Shown here piece by piece: positions 19,356 through 28,349 of a stretch of DNA of 47,935 nucleotides. The stretch is from Pirellulaceae bacterium (GTDB lineage Bacteria > Planctomycetota > Planctomycetia > Pirellulales > Pirellulaceae): NCBI GenBank assembly GCA_022448645.1, contig JAKVBZ010000037.1:1-47935 (forward strand), given 5' to 3'. Made by a program: the position numbers and the translations under genes. The first letter of the stretch is position 1; each line of letters opens with the position of its first letter. The notes under the pieces are model-generated. The model was given only the letters and a program-made list of their open reading frames with translations. It did not search any database and was not told where the DNA came from.

Positions 19356-19809
19356 AAACGGTTTCCAAAATTTTGGCCAAAATCCATAATAGCCTCTTCT
19401 ACCGTGGGCAAATCAGTTCATCGGGAATCGACGGTCATCGTTCGGATTCTTGATATCACATCAGGTGTAAGTTCGGCCACACTCCCGAATGGAAAGCTAT
19501 AGCAAGCTACTCCTACGTGGTCTGTTCACCCTGGAATGCACGTCATCCCGTTTTTGCAGCCAAGGTGAAAAAAACAAAAGTTGACCACGAAAATATCTGG
19601 GGACGTTGCAGCGTTCCTCTTTACGATTCATTCAACAGCCTCTTGGCTCATCGGGAAAACACATTGAGAACCGACACCGGCTGCGGAACGACATGTGCTG
19701 GACGCACGAGGGTCGTCACAGGCTGAATTCGGAAAAACTGGAACGCTATACTTCACGTACCCGCTCGCCTCCAAATCCTGCTTTTCTATACACTCAACAG
19801 ACGATGGCC
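19356..19809. other. Gene-free stretch between the small protein and aroF
   Basis: About 450 nt. Just after the small gene there are two overlapping perfect 12-bp palindromes, CCAAAATTTTGG (19365-19376) and TTTTGGCCAAAA (19371-19382). No terminator or promoter could be supported, and the short frames in both directions show no protein-like content. Confidence 0.5.
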
Positions 19810-20823
19810 TTACATTTTTTTGCCGACCGCGTCGGCAATGCATCGACACTTTTTCATGGTCGCCTGGAATTGCGCGAAGTTGAGTGACTGATATCCGTCA
19901 CTCAATGCCCTTTCCGGGTCAGGATGGACTTCGATGATGAGTCCATCGGCACCGATGGCAACCGCTGCCGCAGCCATATCCGGTACGAGAGCACTGTGTC
20001 CTGTTCCGTGACTTGGGTCGATCACCACAGGGAGATGCGTTTTTTGATGCAAGTACGTGACAGTCGCCAGAGGCAAAGTGAAGCGAGTGTGGGACTCGAA
20101 CGTACGAATACCACGTTCACACAACATGACGTTGGGATTCCCCTCATTCAGGATATATTCCGCCGCCAACAAAAGTTCGTCGATGGTGGCACTTGGCCCT
20201 CGTTTCAGTAACACAGGGCAATCGGTATTGCCCACCGCTTCCAACAACCGGTAGTTTTGCATATTCCGTGCTCCCACCTGAAGCACGTCCGCGTAACGGG
20301 CCACCAGATCAACCTCATCTGTAGCCATCACTTCCGTGACGATGGCAAGTCCCGTTTGGTCCCGAGCTGCTGCCATCAGTTTCAAGCCTTCTTCCTTGAG
20401 CCCCTGGAAGCTGTAAGGACTCGTTCTGGGCTTGAACGCCCCTCCTCTTAAAGCCGTTGCACCTGCTTCCCGCACCGCCTGAGCGGTACTAAGGATCTGT
20501 GCTTCACTTTCGACAGAACACGGACCGGCCATGACTCCGACGGAACCGGCACCAACCCTCATATCTCCAACAACGACTTCGGTAGGGTCAGGTTTGACTT
20601 CCCGACTAGCCACTTTATAGGGAGCCAATATCGGTACGATCTCGTCCACCCCAGACACCACAGCCAACGATTCCTTCATGTGCTCGCGTTTTTCACCAAT
20701 CGCGGCCACTACAGTACGTTCCGTTCCCACAATCACGTGGGATTTGAGACCAAGTTCATCGACTCGCTGGACCACGTGGTCCACCTGTTCCTGAGTTGCG
20801 CCTTTTTTCATGACAACGATCAT
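19810..20823 (-). CDS. aroF: 3-deoxy-7-phosphoheptulonate (DAHP) synthase, type I-beta with regulatory domain
   Basis: Condenses PEP and erythrose-4-phosphate, the first step of aromatic amino acid synthesis. It is 337 aa from ATG 20821-20823, which has AGGAGA 9 nt upstream; the frame extends to 20880 but without a ribosome site. Residues 1-70 form the ferredoxin-like (ACT-like) regulatory domain found in Thermotoga-type enzymes and known there to mediate feedback by Tyr/Phe. The barrel follows with [47 protein letters not shown], and the metal site [12 protein letters not shown]. The upstream DNA carries an aromatic leader peptide and terminator, listed separately. Naming it aroF, aroG or aroA follows local convention. 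Confidence 0.95.
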   Translation of the reverse strand: MIVVMKKGATQEQVDHVVQRVDELGLKSHVIVGTERTVVAAIGEKREHMKESLAVVSGVDEIVPILAPYKVASREVKPDPTEVVVGDMRVGAGSVGVMAGPCSVESEAQILSTAQAVREAGATALRGGAFKPRTSPYSFQGLKEEGLKLMAAARDQTGLAIVTEVMATDEVDLVARYADVLQVGARNMQNYRLLEAVGNTDCPVLLKRGPSATIDELLLAAEYILNEGNPNVMLCERGIRTFESHTRFTLPLATVTYLHQKTHLPVVIDPSHGTGHSALVPDMAAAAVAIGADGLIIEVHPDPERALSDGYQSLNFAQFQATMKKCRCIADAVGKKM

Positions 20824-20920
20824 AGAACCATCTCTCCTAAAGATCTGAGGTTGGGTTGGAAATCGGAGGTGTATGGACACCGTCCATGGACTGCTGGGAA
20901 ATTATCTGGCAACACAACAC

Positions 20921-20957
20921 AAAAAAACCCCGCCAACCGTTTCCGATTCGCGGGGTT
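20921..20957 (-). terminator. Intrinsic terminator in the aroF leader (attenuator)
   Basis: On the minus strand, AACCCCGC (20957-20950) pairs perfectly with GCGGGGTT (20933-20926) around a 16-nt loop. It runs straight into seven T residues (20927-20921). It lies between the leader peptide stop (20984) and the aroF start (20823), so it would stop transcription before aroF unless the stem is prevented. The plus-strand reading has a weaker T-tract (CATTTTG). Confidence 0.85.
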
Positions 20958-20983
20958 CATTTTGTCTGGTTGTCACTCAAAAA

Positions 20984-21061
20984 CTATGCAGCGACTCCGA
21001 CCCCACGACGGCGAGGGGAAAACCAAAAATAAAAGTACTGATTGGCCAATGGAGTTCGCAT
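20984..21061 (-). CDS. aroF leader peptide with six consecutive aromatic codons
   Basis: 25 codons plus TAG, too short for standard gene finders. It begins MRTPLANQ, residues 9-14 read YFYFWF (codons TAC TTT TAT TTT TGG TTT), and it continues SPRRR and ends GVGVAA. All three aromatic amino acids made by the pathway are represented. A stalled ribosome on these codons would cover RNA arm 1 (CCCC at 21018-21015) and leave arm 2 (GUGGGGU, 21006-21000) free to pair with the first arm of the terminator. This fits a classic attenuation leader of the trp/phe type. The ATG lies 6 nt after a promoter -10 box, so it may be read from a leaderless or near-leaderless mRNA. Confidence 0.8.
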   Translation of the reverse strand: MRTPLANQYFYFWFSPRRRGVGVAA

Positions 21062-21067
21062 TTTTGT

Positions 21068-21095
21068 ATTATGACTCGGCCGTTCTTAAAATCAA
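21068..21095 (-). promoter_or_regulatory. Promoter for the aroF leader
   Basis: TTGATT (21095-21090), 16-nt spacer, CATAAT (21073-21068) on the minus strand. Transcription would begin at or next to the leader ATG at 21061. The -35 box overlaps the stop codon of the upstream HAD gene. Confidence 0.6.
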
Positions 21096-21757
21096 GAGGG
21101 AGTTGGCACCAATTTTTTCAACGTATCGACCGACAGTTCGCACAAGGACCCCACAACAAGATCTGCTGCCGAAAGTTCGTCACGAGTCCGTCCCGTGCTA
21201 ACTAGGCCCACCGTTGCCATGTTAGCCGCCGACGCGGCGGTCACCCCCGCAGCCGCATCCTCAACGACCAGACAGCACTCTGGAGGCACTCCCAATCGCT
21301 CGGCTGCCATGAGAAACACCTGTGGATCCGGTTTACCACGTGTCACATCGCGTCCAGTGACGCGTACGCGAATTCGATTTTGTCGGTCAACCTGATCCAT
21401 AACAAGTGCTACGTTTTCAGGTGGACCAGAGGAACCCACCGCCAATTGCCAGCCAGCAACATGCAGTTGCTCCAGCAGTTCGGAAGCACCTTCCATCACT
21501 GGAAAATGACCCGATAAAAGAGATCTGAAAAGCAATTCCTTACGGTCGTCTAACGCACGAATCTCTTCCTCGCAAAATTCTCGTTGAGGCCATACAGCAG
21601 CAATTGTTTCCCGTGTAGTCCGCCCGAAATGCGTGTCAAACTGCTCAGGAGACATCGTCAAACCAAGTTCTTGGCCCAGTAAACGATAGCTGTCAAAATG
21701 GGCCTGGTAGGAGTCCACCAGGACTCCATCGACGTCAAAAATCGTGGCAAACGTCAT
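21092..21757 (-). CDS. HAD-superfamily phosphatase, beta-phosphoglucomutase-like
   Basis: 221 aa. Motif I DVDGVLVDS carries the nucleophile and acid/base Asp pair (D8, D10). A helical cap follows, then motif II VGSSGPPENV, motif III lysine in RGKPDPQVFLMAAERLGV, and motif IV VVEDAAAGVTAA. This subfamily I-a layout covers beta-phosphoglucomutases, phosphoglycolate and sugar phosphatases. Substrate cannot be told. It is upstream of the aroF leader on the same strand; the aroF promoter overlaps its stop codon. Confidence 0.85.
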   Translation of the reverse strand: MTFATIFDVDGVLVDSYQAHFDSYRLLGQELGLTMSPEQFDTHFGRTTRETIAAVWPQREFCEEEIRALDDRKELLFRSLLSGHFPVMEGASELLEQLHVAGWQLAVGSSGPPENVALVMDQVDRQNRIRVRVTGRDVTRGKPDPQVFLMAAERLGVPPECCLVVEDAAAGVTAASAANMATVGLVSTGRTRDELSAADLVVGSLCELSVDTLKKLVPTPS

Positions 21758-22061
21758 GTGTTTCCGTAACAGCCTGAACTTAGACTAGCAGCGGTATCAA
21801 AAACTGTTGAGGGGGTAATGTGCCATGGCCTTGCCCGACCGACAATCATGCCACTTGCTGGGGAGCGATAAGGCTTGCAAGGCAATCTTACGGGATATTT
21901 GAAATCACTTCTAGGGTTTCTGTACCACTCGAATTTGCAACGGGTGGCTAAGTTGCTACACTTTGGCTTCCTTCAAATGACAGACTTCCTCTGGCTCGTT
22001 GTACACGCCAACACCCAACGCACGCCTAAGGCATTGACTGCTTTCCCCTTCGTGATTCCCA
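21758..22061. other. Divergent intergenic region between two HAD genes
   Basis: About 300 nt. It includes a candidate plus-strand promoter (21935-21962). Nothing else could be supported. Confidence 0.5.
21935..21962 (+). promoter_or_regulatory. Candidate promoter for the HAD-pepP-accBC cluster
   Basis: TTGCAA (21935-21940), 16-nt spacer and TACACT (21957-21962), about 100 nt upstream of the first start codon at 22062. It is a consensus match by eye and may be chance. Confidence 0.35.
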
Positions 22062-22733
22062 ATGAATATTGTTTTTTTCGACATTGATGGGACTCTGATC
22101 AACACTGGCGGAGCTGGCAAGGATGCCATGATCACGGCAGTTCAAAAACAATCTGGGAAAGAAGATTTTCCTGCCAATCTGCTCGTGTCAGGACGTAGCG
22201 ACCGCGGCATTGGCAGGGAACTATTCGAACGCCATGGAATCAGCGAAACGGATGAGAATTGGGAAGCCTTTATCGGGCTTTATTTGAGCCAGCTACGCGA
22301 GAATCTACCTCAACGTCCCGGACGGGTATTACCCGGTGTGCGTCCTTTAGTTGAGTCGCTGCACGCTCGTAAAGATGTTCTGTTGGGTTTGATCACTGGA
22401 AATGTCCGTGCCAGCGCAGAGCTCAAATTGCGTCACTTCGAGCTGTGGGATTTCTTTCATTTTGGTGGTTATGGGGATCACCACGCTGACCGTGACGAAA
22501 TCGCTCGTGACGCCATAACGTCGGCAGATCAACACGCAAATGGGAATCTGGTACCCGAGCGAGTATGTGTGATTGGCGACACGCCCAATGACGTGAAGTG
22601 TGCTCGAGCCATCGGCGCCACAGCGATTGCTGTCGCAACCGGAGTGTTTTCGGTCGACCAACTTTCGCCAGCAAAACCAGACGTGCTGTTGGCCGATTTG
22701 TCGCAGACCGATGCCATACTGTCACTACTGTAA
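22062..22733 (+). CDS. HAD-superfamily hydrolase, phosphoglycolate phosphatase-like
   Basis: 223 aa. Motif I is FFDIDGTLI with D7 and D9. A helical cap of about 70 residues follows, then motif II LITGN and motif IV CVIGDTPNDVKCARA with the metal-binding Asp pair. The C-terminus GATAIAVATGVFSVDQLSPAKPDVLLADL is typical of Gph-like enzymes. Substrate unknown. It is the first gene of a closely spaced group: 31 nt to the Xaa-Pro peptidase, then accB and accC. Confidence 0.85.
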   Translation: MNIVFFDIDGTLINTGGAGKDAMITAVQKQSGKEDFPANLLVSGRSDRGIGRELFERHGISETDENWEAFIGLYLSQLRENLPQRPGRVLPGVRPLVESLHARKDVLLGLITGNVRASAELKLRHFELWDFFHFGGYGDHHADRDEIARDAITSADQHANGNLVPERVCVIGDTPNDVKCARAIGATAIAVATGVFSVDQLSPAKPDVLLADLSQTDAILSLL

Positions 22734-22764
22734 TACAAGAAAAACCTGAGAAGGAGAGAAACGG

Positions 22765-23853
22765 ATGTCTGCAGAAAAGCGTCTAGCCAAACTCAAACGT
22801 GCAATACGCAGTACTGGCGCTGACGCGATGTTGGTAACAAATTTCGTCAATGTGAGTTATTTGACGGGATTTACCGGCGACGACAGCTTTCTTTTCGTCG
22901 GAGCGGACCAGGAACTTTTGATTACAGATGAGCGATACACCATTCAGCTTGGTGAAGAATGTCCTGATTTGAAGCTTGTGGTGAGGGCACCGGGGCAATC
23001 CATTCACGAAGCCTTAGCCAAGGTGCTAAAAAGCGCTCGTGTGCGTCTTTTGGCCGTGGAAGCTGAATCGGTGACGATTGGCCTGTTGACCCGCCTGGAG
23101 CAGGCATCGCCGCAGATCGATATTGTTTCGACCAGCGGCGCCGTGGAACAATTACGAATGATCAAAGACCGGAGCGAAATTGCCGCAACGCGTCATGCGG
23201 TAGAAATTGCCGAAAAAGCATTTGCTGTGGTCCGAGCGGGGCTTCGTCCCGAGCAGACCGAACTAGACGTCGCCAATCAGATTGATCAGTTGATCCGCCT
23301 ATTCGGTGGAAGCGGCTGCAGCTTTCCCCCCATCGTCGCAGTGGGTGAACGTTCTGCCCTGCCACATGCGACACCCGGTAATCGGCTGATTGGTGACGCA
23401 AATCTGGTTTTGATCGATTGGGGGGCCATCGGGTCGCGGTACATGAGCGACTTGACGAGGGTCCTGGTCACCGGTAAAATCTCGCCGAAACTAGAGAAAG
23501 TATACGAAGTTGTGTTAAAAGCACAGCGTCGAGCTATCCAAGCCATTCGTCCCGGCCGAACGCTTCACGAAGTTGACGCTGTGGCACGCAAGATCATCGC
23601 AGATGCGGGGTATGGAAAGTACTTCGGGCACGGACTTGGACACGGCATCGGGCTGGAAATTCATGAAGCTCCACGACTTGCACCTGGACAAAAACTACCT
23701 TTGGCCCCAGGAATGATCGTCACGGTGGAACCCGGAATTTACCTGCCTCGGTGGGGCGGAATCAGGATCGAAGACGACATATTGGTGACAAAACAAGGAC
23801 ATGAAGTGCTGACAAATGTGGAAAAAGAGTTGTCAGCGAGCGTCGTATCATAG
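22765..23853 (+). CDS. Xaa-Pro peptidase (M24 family)
   Basis: Cytoplasmic metallopeptidase that removes N-terminal residues before proline or cleaves Xaa-Pro dipeptides. It is 362 aa with an N-terminal creatinase domain (residues 1-130) and a C-terminal pita-bread domain. All five metal ligands are visible: Asp in LIDWGAIG, Asp in SDLTR, His in GHGLGHGIG, Glu in TVEPGIY and Glu in RIEDD. AAGGAG lies about 10 nt before ATG 22765. In many bacteria such a gene precedes efp, accB and accC; here accB follows directly (44 nt) and efp is absent. Confidence 0.93.
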   Translation: MSAEKRLAKLKRAIRSTGADAMLVTNFVNVSYLTGFTGDDSFLFVGADQELLITDERYTIQLGEECPDLKLVVRAPGQSIHEALAKVLKSARVRLLAVEAESVTIGLLTRLEQASPQIDIVSTSGAVEQLRMIKDRSEIAATRHAVEIAEKAFAVVRAGLRPEQTELDVANQIDQLIRLFGGSGCSFPPIVAVGERSALPHATPGNRLIGDANLVLIDWGAIGSRYMSDLTRVLVTGKISPKLEKVYEVVLKAQRRAIQAIRPGRTLHEVDAVARKIIADAGYGKYFGHGLGHGIGLEIHEAPRLAPGQKLPLAPGMIVTVEPGIYLPRWGGIRIEDDILVTKQGHEVLTNVEKELSASVVS

Positions 23854-23897
23854 AGGATGGTTTCTTTTGGATTTTTCTTTGCAGGTGGGAGGCATAC

Positions 23898-24389
23898 ATG
23901 TCGGAATCCAGTCCTAAAGGCGAAGGGGTCTTTGACCTGGACCGACTCCATCAATTGGTGGAGCTGATGAAAGAACATGACCTTGCGCGTTTAGACCTAC
24001 GCCAAGGAGATGATCGGATTCAATTGCAGCGAGGAAGTTTGTCGGTCGAGCCTGCGGCCGTCATGCAACCTATCGCTACCGCAGCCGCTGGTGCTGCGAA
24101 ACCTGCAGAGGCTTCTAGCCCACCACCCGCGGAAGATGATCGTAATATTGCCTTCATCAAAAGTCCGATGGTCGGTACGTTTTACAGCAAACCTAATCCC
24201 GAATCGGAAAACTTTGCCAAAGTCGGTGACTTGGTTACCCCTGAGACAACCGTCTGTATCGTCGAGGCCATGAAAGTGTTTAACGAGATTCCGGCCGAGA
24301 TCTCAGGTCGTATCGTCGCGGTCCTGGTCGAAAATGAAGAACCAATAGAATTCGGCAAGCCACTCTTTAAGGTCAATACGGATGGATAA
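23898..24389 (+). CDS. accB: Biotin carboxyl carrier protein of acetyl-CoA carboxylase
   Basis: Carries biotin between the carboxylase and transferase sites in malonyl-CoA synthesis. It is 163 aa: an N-terminal helix region (FDLDRLHQLVELMKEHDLARLDL), a flexible Ala/Pro-rich linker (residues 50-82), and a C-terminal biotinyl domain with the attachment lysine K126 in EAMKV. GGGAGG lies 5 nt before ATG 23898. accC starts 85 nt downstream. Confidence 0.96.
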   Translation: MSESSPKGEGVFDLDRLHQLVELMKEHDLARLDLRQGDDRIQLQRGSLSVEPAAVMQPIATAAAGAAKPAEASSPPPAEDDRNIAFIKSPMVGTFYSKPNPESENFAKVGDLVTPETTVCIVEAMKVFNEIPAEISGRIVAVLVENEEPIEFGKPLFKVNTDG

Positions 24390-24474
24390 GCACAAGCTTG
24401 CTGGGTAACGCCTACCCCATGCAAGGGAAGGCACTTCCACTCTTGATTAAGTTCCTGGGTTACAGATTGCTTCT

Positions 24475-25821
24475 ATGTACAAGCGAATCCTGATTGCCAA
24501 TCGCGGTGAAATTGCACTTCGGGTCATCCGTGCCTGCCGAGAATTGGGCATCGAAACAGTTGCCATTTTCAGTGAAGCGGATCGAGGAAGCGCTTATTTG
24601 GATTTGGCGGACGAAGCCTATTGTGTCGGTCCCGCCAAGTCAGCTCAAAGTTACCTCAAGATCGATCGAGTGATCAGCGCTGCAGAAGTCGGCAACGTCG
24701 AAGCCATCCATCCAGGGTACGGATTCCTGGCAGAAAACGCACATTTCAATGAGATCTGTCGTAGTTGCAAGATCGACTTCATCGGTCCTTCTCCCGAAGC
24801 AATGGACATGCTGGGCGACAAAAATCAAGCACGCAACCTGGCCAAAAACGCCAATGTGCCTGTCGTTCCTGGAAGTGATGGCTTGGTGGAATCGGAAGAT
24901 GAGGCCAACCGCCTTGCCGAGGAAATTGGATATCCGATCCTGATTAAGGCGACAGCAGGAGGCGGTGGCAAAGGCATGCGCGTCGCCGCGAATAATCTGG
25001 TGCTTAAATCCGCTCTGCAAGCCGCAAAGACTGAAGCAGAAGCCGCCTTTGGTAACGCTGGGGTCTACCTGGAAAAATATATCGAGCGTCCTCGACACAT
25101 CGAAGTGCAGATACTGGCCGATCACCACGGAAATGTCGTTCACCTCTGGGAACGAGATTGCTCGACGCAGCGCCGACACCAAAAGCTCATCGAGGAAAGT
25201 CCCGCGCCCAATCTGCCCGAACAAATCCGTGGCGAAATGTGCGACGCCGCCGTGCGACTCGTAAAACAAGCCGGTTACACGAATGCGGGCACCGTAGAAT
25301 TCATTGTCGACCAGGACAATAATTTTTACTTCATCGAAGTCAATGCACGCATTCAGGTGGAACACCCCGTGACCGAACTGGTGAGCGGCATCGATTTAAT
25401 TAAATCCCAAATTGCGGTAGCCGCCGGCGAACCCCTGCCTGTTCAACAATCCGACATACAACTTCAAGGTGCCGCTATCGAGTGTCGCATCAATGCAGAA
25501 GATCCAGATAAAAATTTTCAGCCGTGTCCCGGACCGATCGATTCCTTGGTCCTGCCAGGCGGATACGGTGTCCGAATCGATACCCATGTACACGCCGGCT
25601 ACGTGGTGCCCCCGCACTACGACTCTATGATCGCCAAATTCATCGTGCATCAGAAAACACGCCGAGAAGCAATTGATACCATGCAGCGAGCGTTGGCTGA
25701 GTTTCGCTTGACTGGAATCAGTTCGACGGCCTCCTTCCACCAAAAAGTTCTAAAGCATTCGGACTTCGTCGAAGGCTGGATCGACACGACTTTTGTGGAA
25801 CGGACTTGGACGTCCAATTAA
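24475..25821 (+). CDS. accC: Biotin carboxylase, acetyl-CoA carboxylase subunit
   Basis: ATP-dependent carboxylation of biotin on AccB. It is 448 aa, normal length. The N-terminal [33 protein letters not shown] and the ATP-grasp glycine loop [13 protein letters not shown] are clear. So are the catalytic region [16 protein letters not shown] and [17 protein letters not shown], and the C-terminal domain ending [13 protein letters not shown]. All key residues appear intact. accA and accD are not in the window. Confidence 0.98.
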   Translation: MYKRILIANRGEIALRVIRACRELGIETVAIFSEADRGSAYLDLADEAYCVGPAKSAQSYLKIDRVISAAEVGNVEAIHPGYGFLAENAHFNEICRSCKIDFIGPSPEAMDMLGDKNQARNLAKNANVPVVPGSDGLVESEDEANRLAEEIGYPILIKATAGGGGKGMRVAANNLVLKSALQAAKTEAEAAFGNAGVYLEKYIERPRHIEVQILADHHGNVVHLWERDCSTQRRHQKLIEESPAPNLPEQIRGEMCDAAVRLVKQAGYTNAGTVEFIVDQDNNFYFIEVNARIQVEHPVTELVSGIDLIKSQIAVAAGEPLPVQQSDIQLQGAAIECRINAEDPDKNFQPCPGPIDSLVLPGGYGVRIDTHVHAGYVVPPHYDSMIAKFIVHQKTRREAIDTMQRALAEFRLTGISSTASFHQKVLKHSDFVEGWIDTTFVERTWTSN

Positions 25822-26124
25822 ATCTTTCTCATCTATCCCACGCGACCTGAACCAGATAAAATAGAAACGTTCTCTGCGTGGTCTGCTATCGCCGTGAGCA
25901 AAACCTGGGTGATCCTGGACGAAACGAGGGATCTCTGTGAGACATACTCGCATCGAGATTTTTCAATCGCTTCGCATCTAAAAAAAGACGCCGGGCAAAC
26001 CTAAGCGAAAACACATATCGGTATCAGACGAAGGACCGGGTTTTTTTGACCAGACACCTAGCAAAATACGTGTTTGCTCAATTCACCTGATACAAGGCAC
26101 TTGCCAAGCCATGGAGTTGGAACC
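25822..26124. other. Intergenic region accC to PFP
   Basis: About 300 nt with no supportable gene. A run of seven T at 26041-26047 is present, but no convincing stem precedes it. No clear promoter was seen. Confidence 0.45.
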
Positions 26125-27477
26125 ATGTCCGATTCAGCATTCGACGCTACCACCAGTACCTTGGCAGCGCCCCCGCAACATGACCATCGCTTTCGTCGTG
26201 TAGCGATTCTCTTCGCTGGCGGACCAGCGCCCGCAGCCAACGCAGTCATTTCGACCTGTGCTGTTTCCTTCCTGCGAAACGATGTACAGGTTCTGGGCAT
26301 TCTCAATGGCTACGAGAAACTCGCCAACTTCGATCCCGACGTTGGGCTGGAAGAGGGCGTCGACTACATTTCGCTGGACCATCAAGTACTTAGCCGCACG
26401 CGAAATTCACAAGGGATCCTGATCGGTACGGCTCGAACAAACCCTGGTAAAAACATCTCTCATCCAGCCCATTTGAAAGACCCAGATCGTTGCAAACCGT
26501 TACAGCAAGTCTATCACGCGCTTTGCCACTTGGGCGTCGACGGTCTCATCTCTATCGGTGGTGACGACACGCTCAAAACGGCCAATAAATTCAAACTTTT
26601 CCAAGCAGGATTGCCGGCGGGAAGTCACGAGATTCCGATCGTGCATCTACCCAAGACAATTGATAACGATTACTCCGGAATTGACTTTACTTTTGGATAC
26701 TTCACGGCCGTTGACACCCTAGCTTCAGAAATTCGCAACCTCATCTTCGACGCCGAAGCAACTCAGTCCTATTTTTTAGCTGAGACCATGGGACGAAGCG
26801 CTGGTTGGCTTGCCTATGGTGCCGCCATTGCCGGCGAAGCTAGTCTGGTCATCAGTGTGGAGGACATCCAAGGAAAATATCTCAAACAAGAACCGGCTAG
26901 CGATGACGGTTACCACGAACGCCCCGTCATGGATGTTGACAAAGTCGTCAATCGGATTGTGGAGACGATGGTGGCTCGCGAAGAAGAGGGAAAGCGGTTC
27001 GGCGTTGTGGTACTTGCCGAAGGATTGGCCGAATTGCTTCCCAATGAGGATCTCCAGGGCATTCCCCGAGACGAACACGGCCACATCTCCATTAGCCATG
27101 TCAGTCTGGGACGTAGGTTTGCGGGATTGGTCACTGAAGCTTATCAAGAAAAAACCAAACGGAAACGGAAGGTCACCGGTATTCAACTAGGATATGAAGC
27201 GCGCTGCTCCAAACCTCACGCGTTCGACGTGATGCTGGGTAGCCAACTCGGAGTAGGCGCATATCGGGCACTGGTAGAACGTGGCCTGAACGGAGTGATG
27301 GTAAGTGTGAGTGGACAACTCGAATTGCACTATGTGGCATTCGAAGAATTAATTGACCCAGAAACTTTGGTAACGGTTGTCCGGTACATTGGAGTCGATA
27401 GCGATTTCCACCGCCTCGCAAGGTTCTTAGAAACATTCGTCGACCGCAGTACTGAACCGGCTGACAAGCCAACGTAG
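26125..27477 (+). CDS. pfp: Diphosphate-dependent 6-phosphofructokinase
   Basis: Reversibly phosphorylates fructose-6-phosphate using pyrophosphate. It is 450 aa from ATG 26125 (GGAG 8 nt upstream); a TTG at 26074 is the far start. GGDDT at residues 145-149 carries the second Asp that marks PPi-dependent enzymes (ATP-dependent ones have GGDGS). PKTIDND at 176-182 and MGRSAGW at 222-228 are the catalytic and substrate signatures. Longer than bacterial ATP-PFK (320 aa). PPi use would make this glycolytic step reversible and spare ATP. Confidence 0.92.
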   Translation: MSDSAFDATTSTLAAPPQHDHRFRRVAILFAGGPAPAANAVISTCAVSFLRNDVQVLGILNGYEKLANFDPDVGLEEGVDYISLDHQVLSRTRNSQGILIGTARTNPGKNISHPAHLKDPDRCKPLQQVYHALCHLGVDGLISIGGDDTLKTANKFKLFQAGLPAGSHEIPIVHLPKTIDNDYSGIDFTFGYFTAVDTLASEIRNLIFDAEATQSYFLAETMGRSAGWLAYGAAIAGEASLVISVEDIQGKYLKQEPASDDGYHERPVMDVDKVVNRIVETMVAREEEGKRFGVVVLAEGLAELLPNEDLQGIPRDEHGHISISHVSLGRRFAGLVTEAYQEKTKRKRKVTGIQLGYEARCSKPHAFDVMLGSQLGVGAYRALVERGLNGVMVSVSGQLELHYVAFEELIDPETLVTVVRYIGVDSDFHRLARFLETFVDRSTEPADKPT

Positions 27478-27689
27478 CAGGCACTACAAAATCCAACGCC
27501 GCAAGAGTTCCGTGCAAAAATCGACTCCGATGCTCTAGAAAACATGGAATCCTTCTAACCTCTGCCATTGTCTTGCATGAGGCGTCTTCTTCTCATGGTG
27601 ACGTTAAGAAGTGTGTTTCAGCCGGAAACGAAAAACCGAAATCCATGTGTCACGCACACTTGCGTGGGCACCTCAGGCACAGCGAAAAA

Positions 27690-28283
27690 CTAACCGTTCA
27701 ACGTACCTTTCGTACTCGGCACATCGCTCACACGCGGGTCGGCCTCGACAGCCATCCGCAAGGAACGCGCGATGCTCTTGAAGACAGCTTCGCTGATGTG
27801 ATGTGAATTACGTCCGTGGTGTAGCATCACGTGCAAGTTGCACAGTGCGTTCGCTGCGGCTGCTTGCCAAAAATCTTCGACAAGTTCACTGTCGAAATCA
27901 CCTATCTTGGAGGTGGGAAAGTCTGCTTGAAACACCAGAAAAAACCGACCACTCAAATCAACAGCACTGGTCACCAGCGTTTCCTCCATGGGTAGCGTCC
28001 AATGGCCGTAACGACGAATTCCAGCTTTGTCGCCCAGAGCCTGACCGAGCGCTTGCCCAAAACAAATCCCCACGTCTTCGACGGTGTGATGTTGGTCCAC
28101 ATGCAGATCGCCACGCGCGGAAACTCGCAAGTCGATTAACGAGTGCTTCGAGAGCAACGTCAACATGTGATCGAAAAAACCGACGCCCGTCTGACAATCA
28201 GCTGTCCCGTTCCCATCCAGATTCAGTTCCAACTGGATCTCTGTTTCGCGAGTCTTGCGTTGAATGGTTGCGGTGCGCGCCAT
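27690..28283 (-). CDS. hisB: Imidazoleglycerol-phosphate dehydratase
   Basis: Dehydrates imidazoleglycerol phosphate to imidazoleacetol phosphate. It is 197 aa and monofunctional, with no histidinol phosphatase domain. The metal-binding repeats are intact: [26 protein letters not shown] and [24 protein letters not shown]. It is the last of hisD-hisC-hisB on this strand. A 66-nt gap with a perfect 7-bp hairpin separates it from hisC. Confidence 0.97.
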   Translation of the reverse strand: MARTATIQRKTRETEIQLELNLDGNGTADCQTGVGFFDHMLTLLSKHSLIDLRVSARGDLHVDQHHTVEDVGICFGQALGQALGDKAGIRRYGHWTLPMEETLVTSAVDLSGRFFLVFQADFPTSKIGDFDSELVEDFWQAAAANALCNLHVMLHHGRNSHHISEAVFKSIARSLRMAVEADPRVSDVPSTKGTLNG

Positions 28284-28318
28284 GAGCGATTTCTCGAAGT
28301 GAGCTTTCTGGGGGCTGT

Positions 28319-28341
28319 AGCCTAGCGTACCATCCTAGGCT
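28319..28341 (-). other. Perfect hairpin in the hisC-hisB intercistronic gap
   Basis: AGCCTAG and CTAGGCT, 7-bp arms with a 9-nt loop, centred in the 66-nt gap. No T-tract follows on the his-sense strand, so it is not a terminator. It could stabilise or process the mRNA and adjust hisB relative to hisC. Confidence 0.5.
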
Positions 28342-28349
28342 TATTTCTA

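Noticed and set aside
26000..26047. Terminator after accC at the T7 run
   Set aside because: No stable stem immediately precedes the T run.
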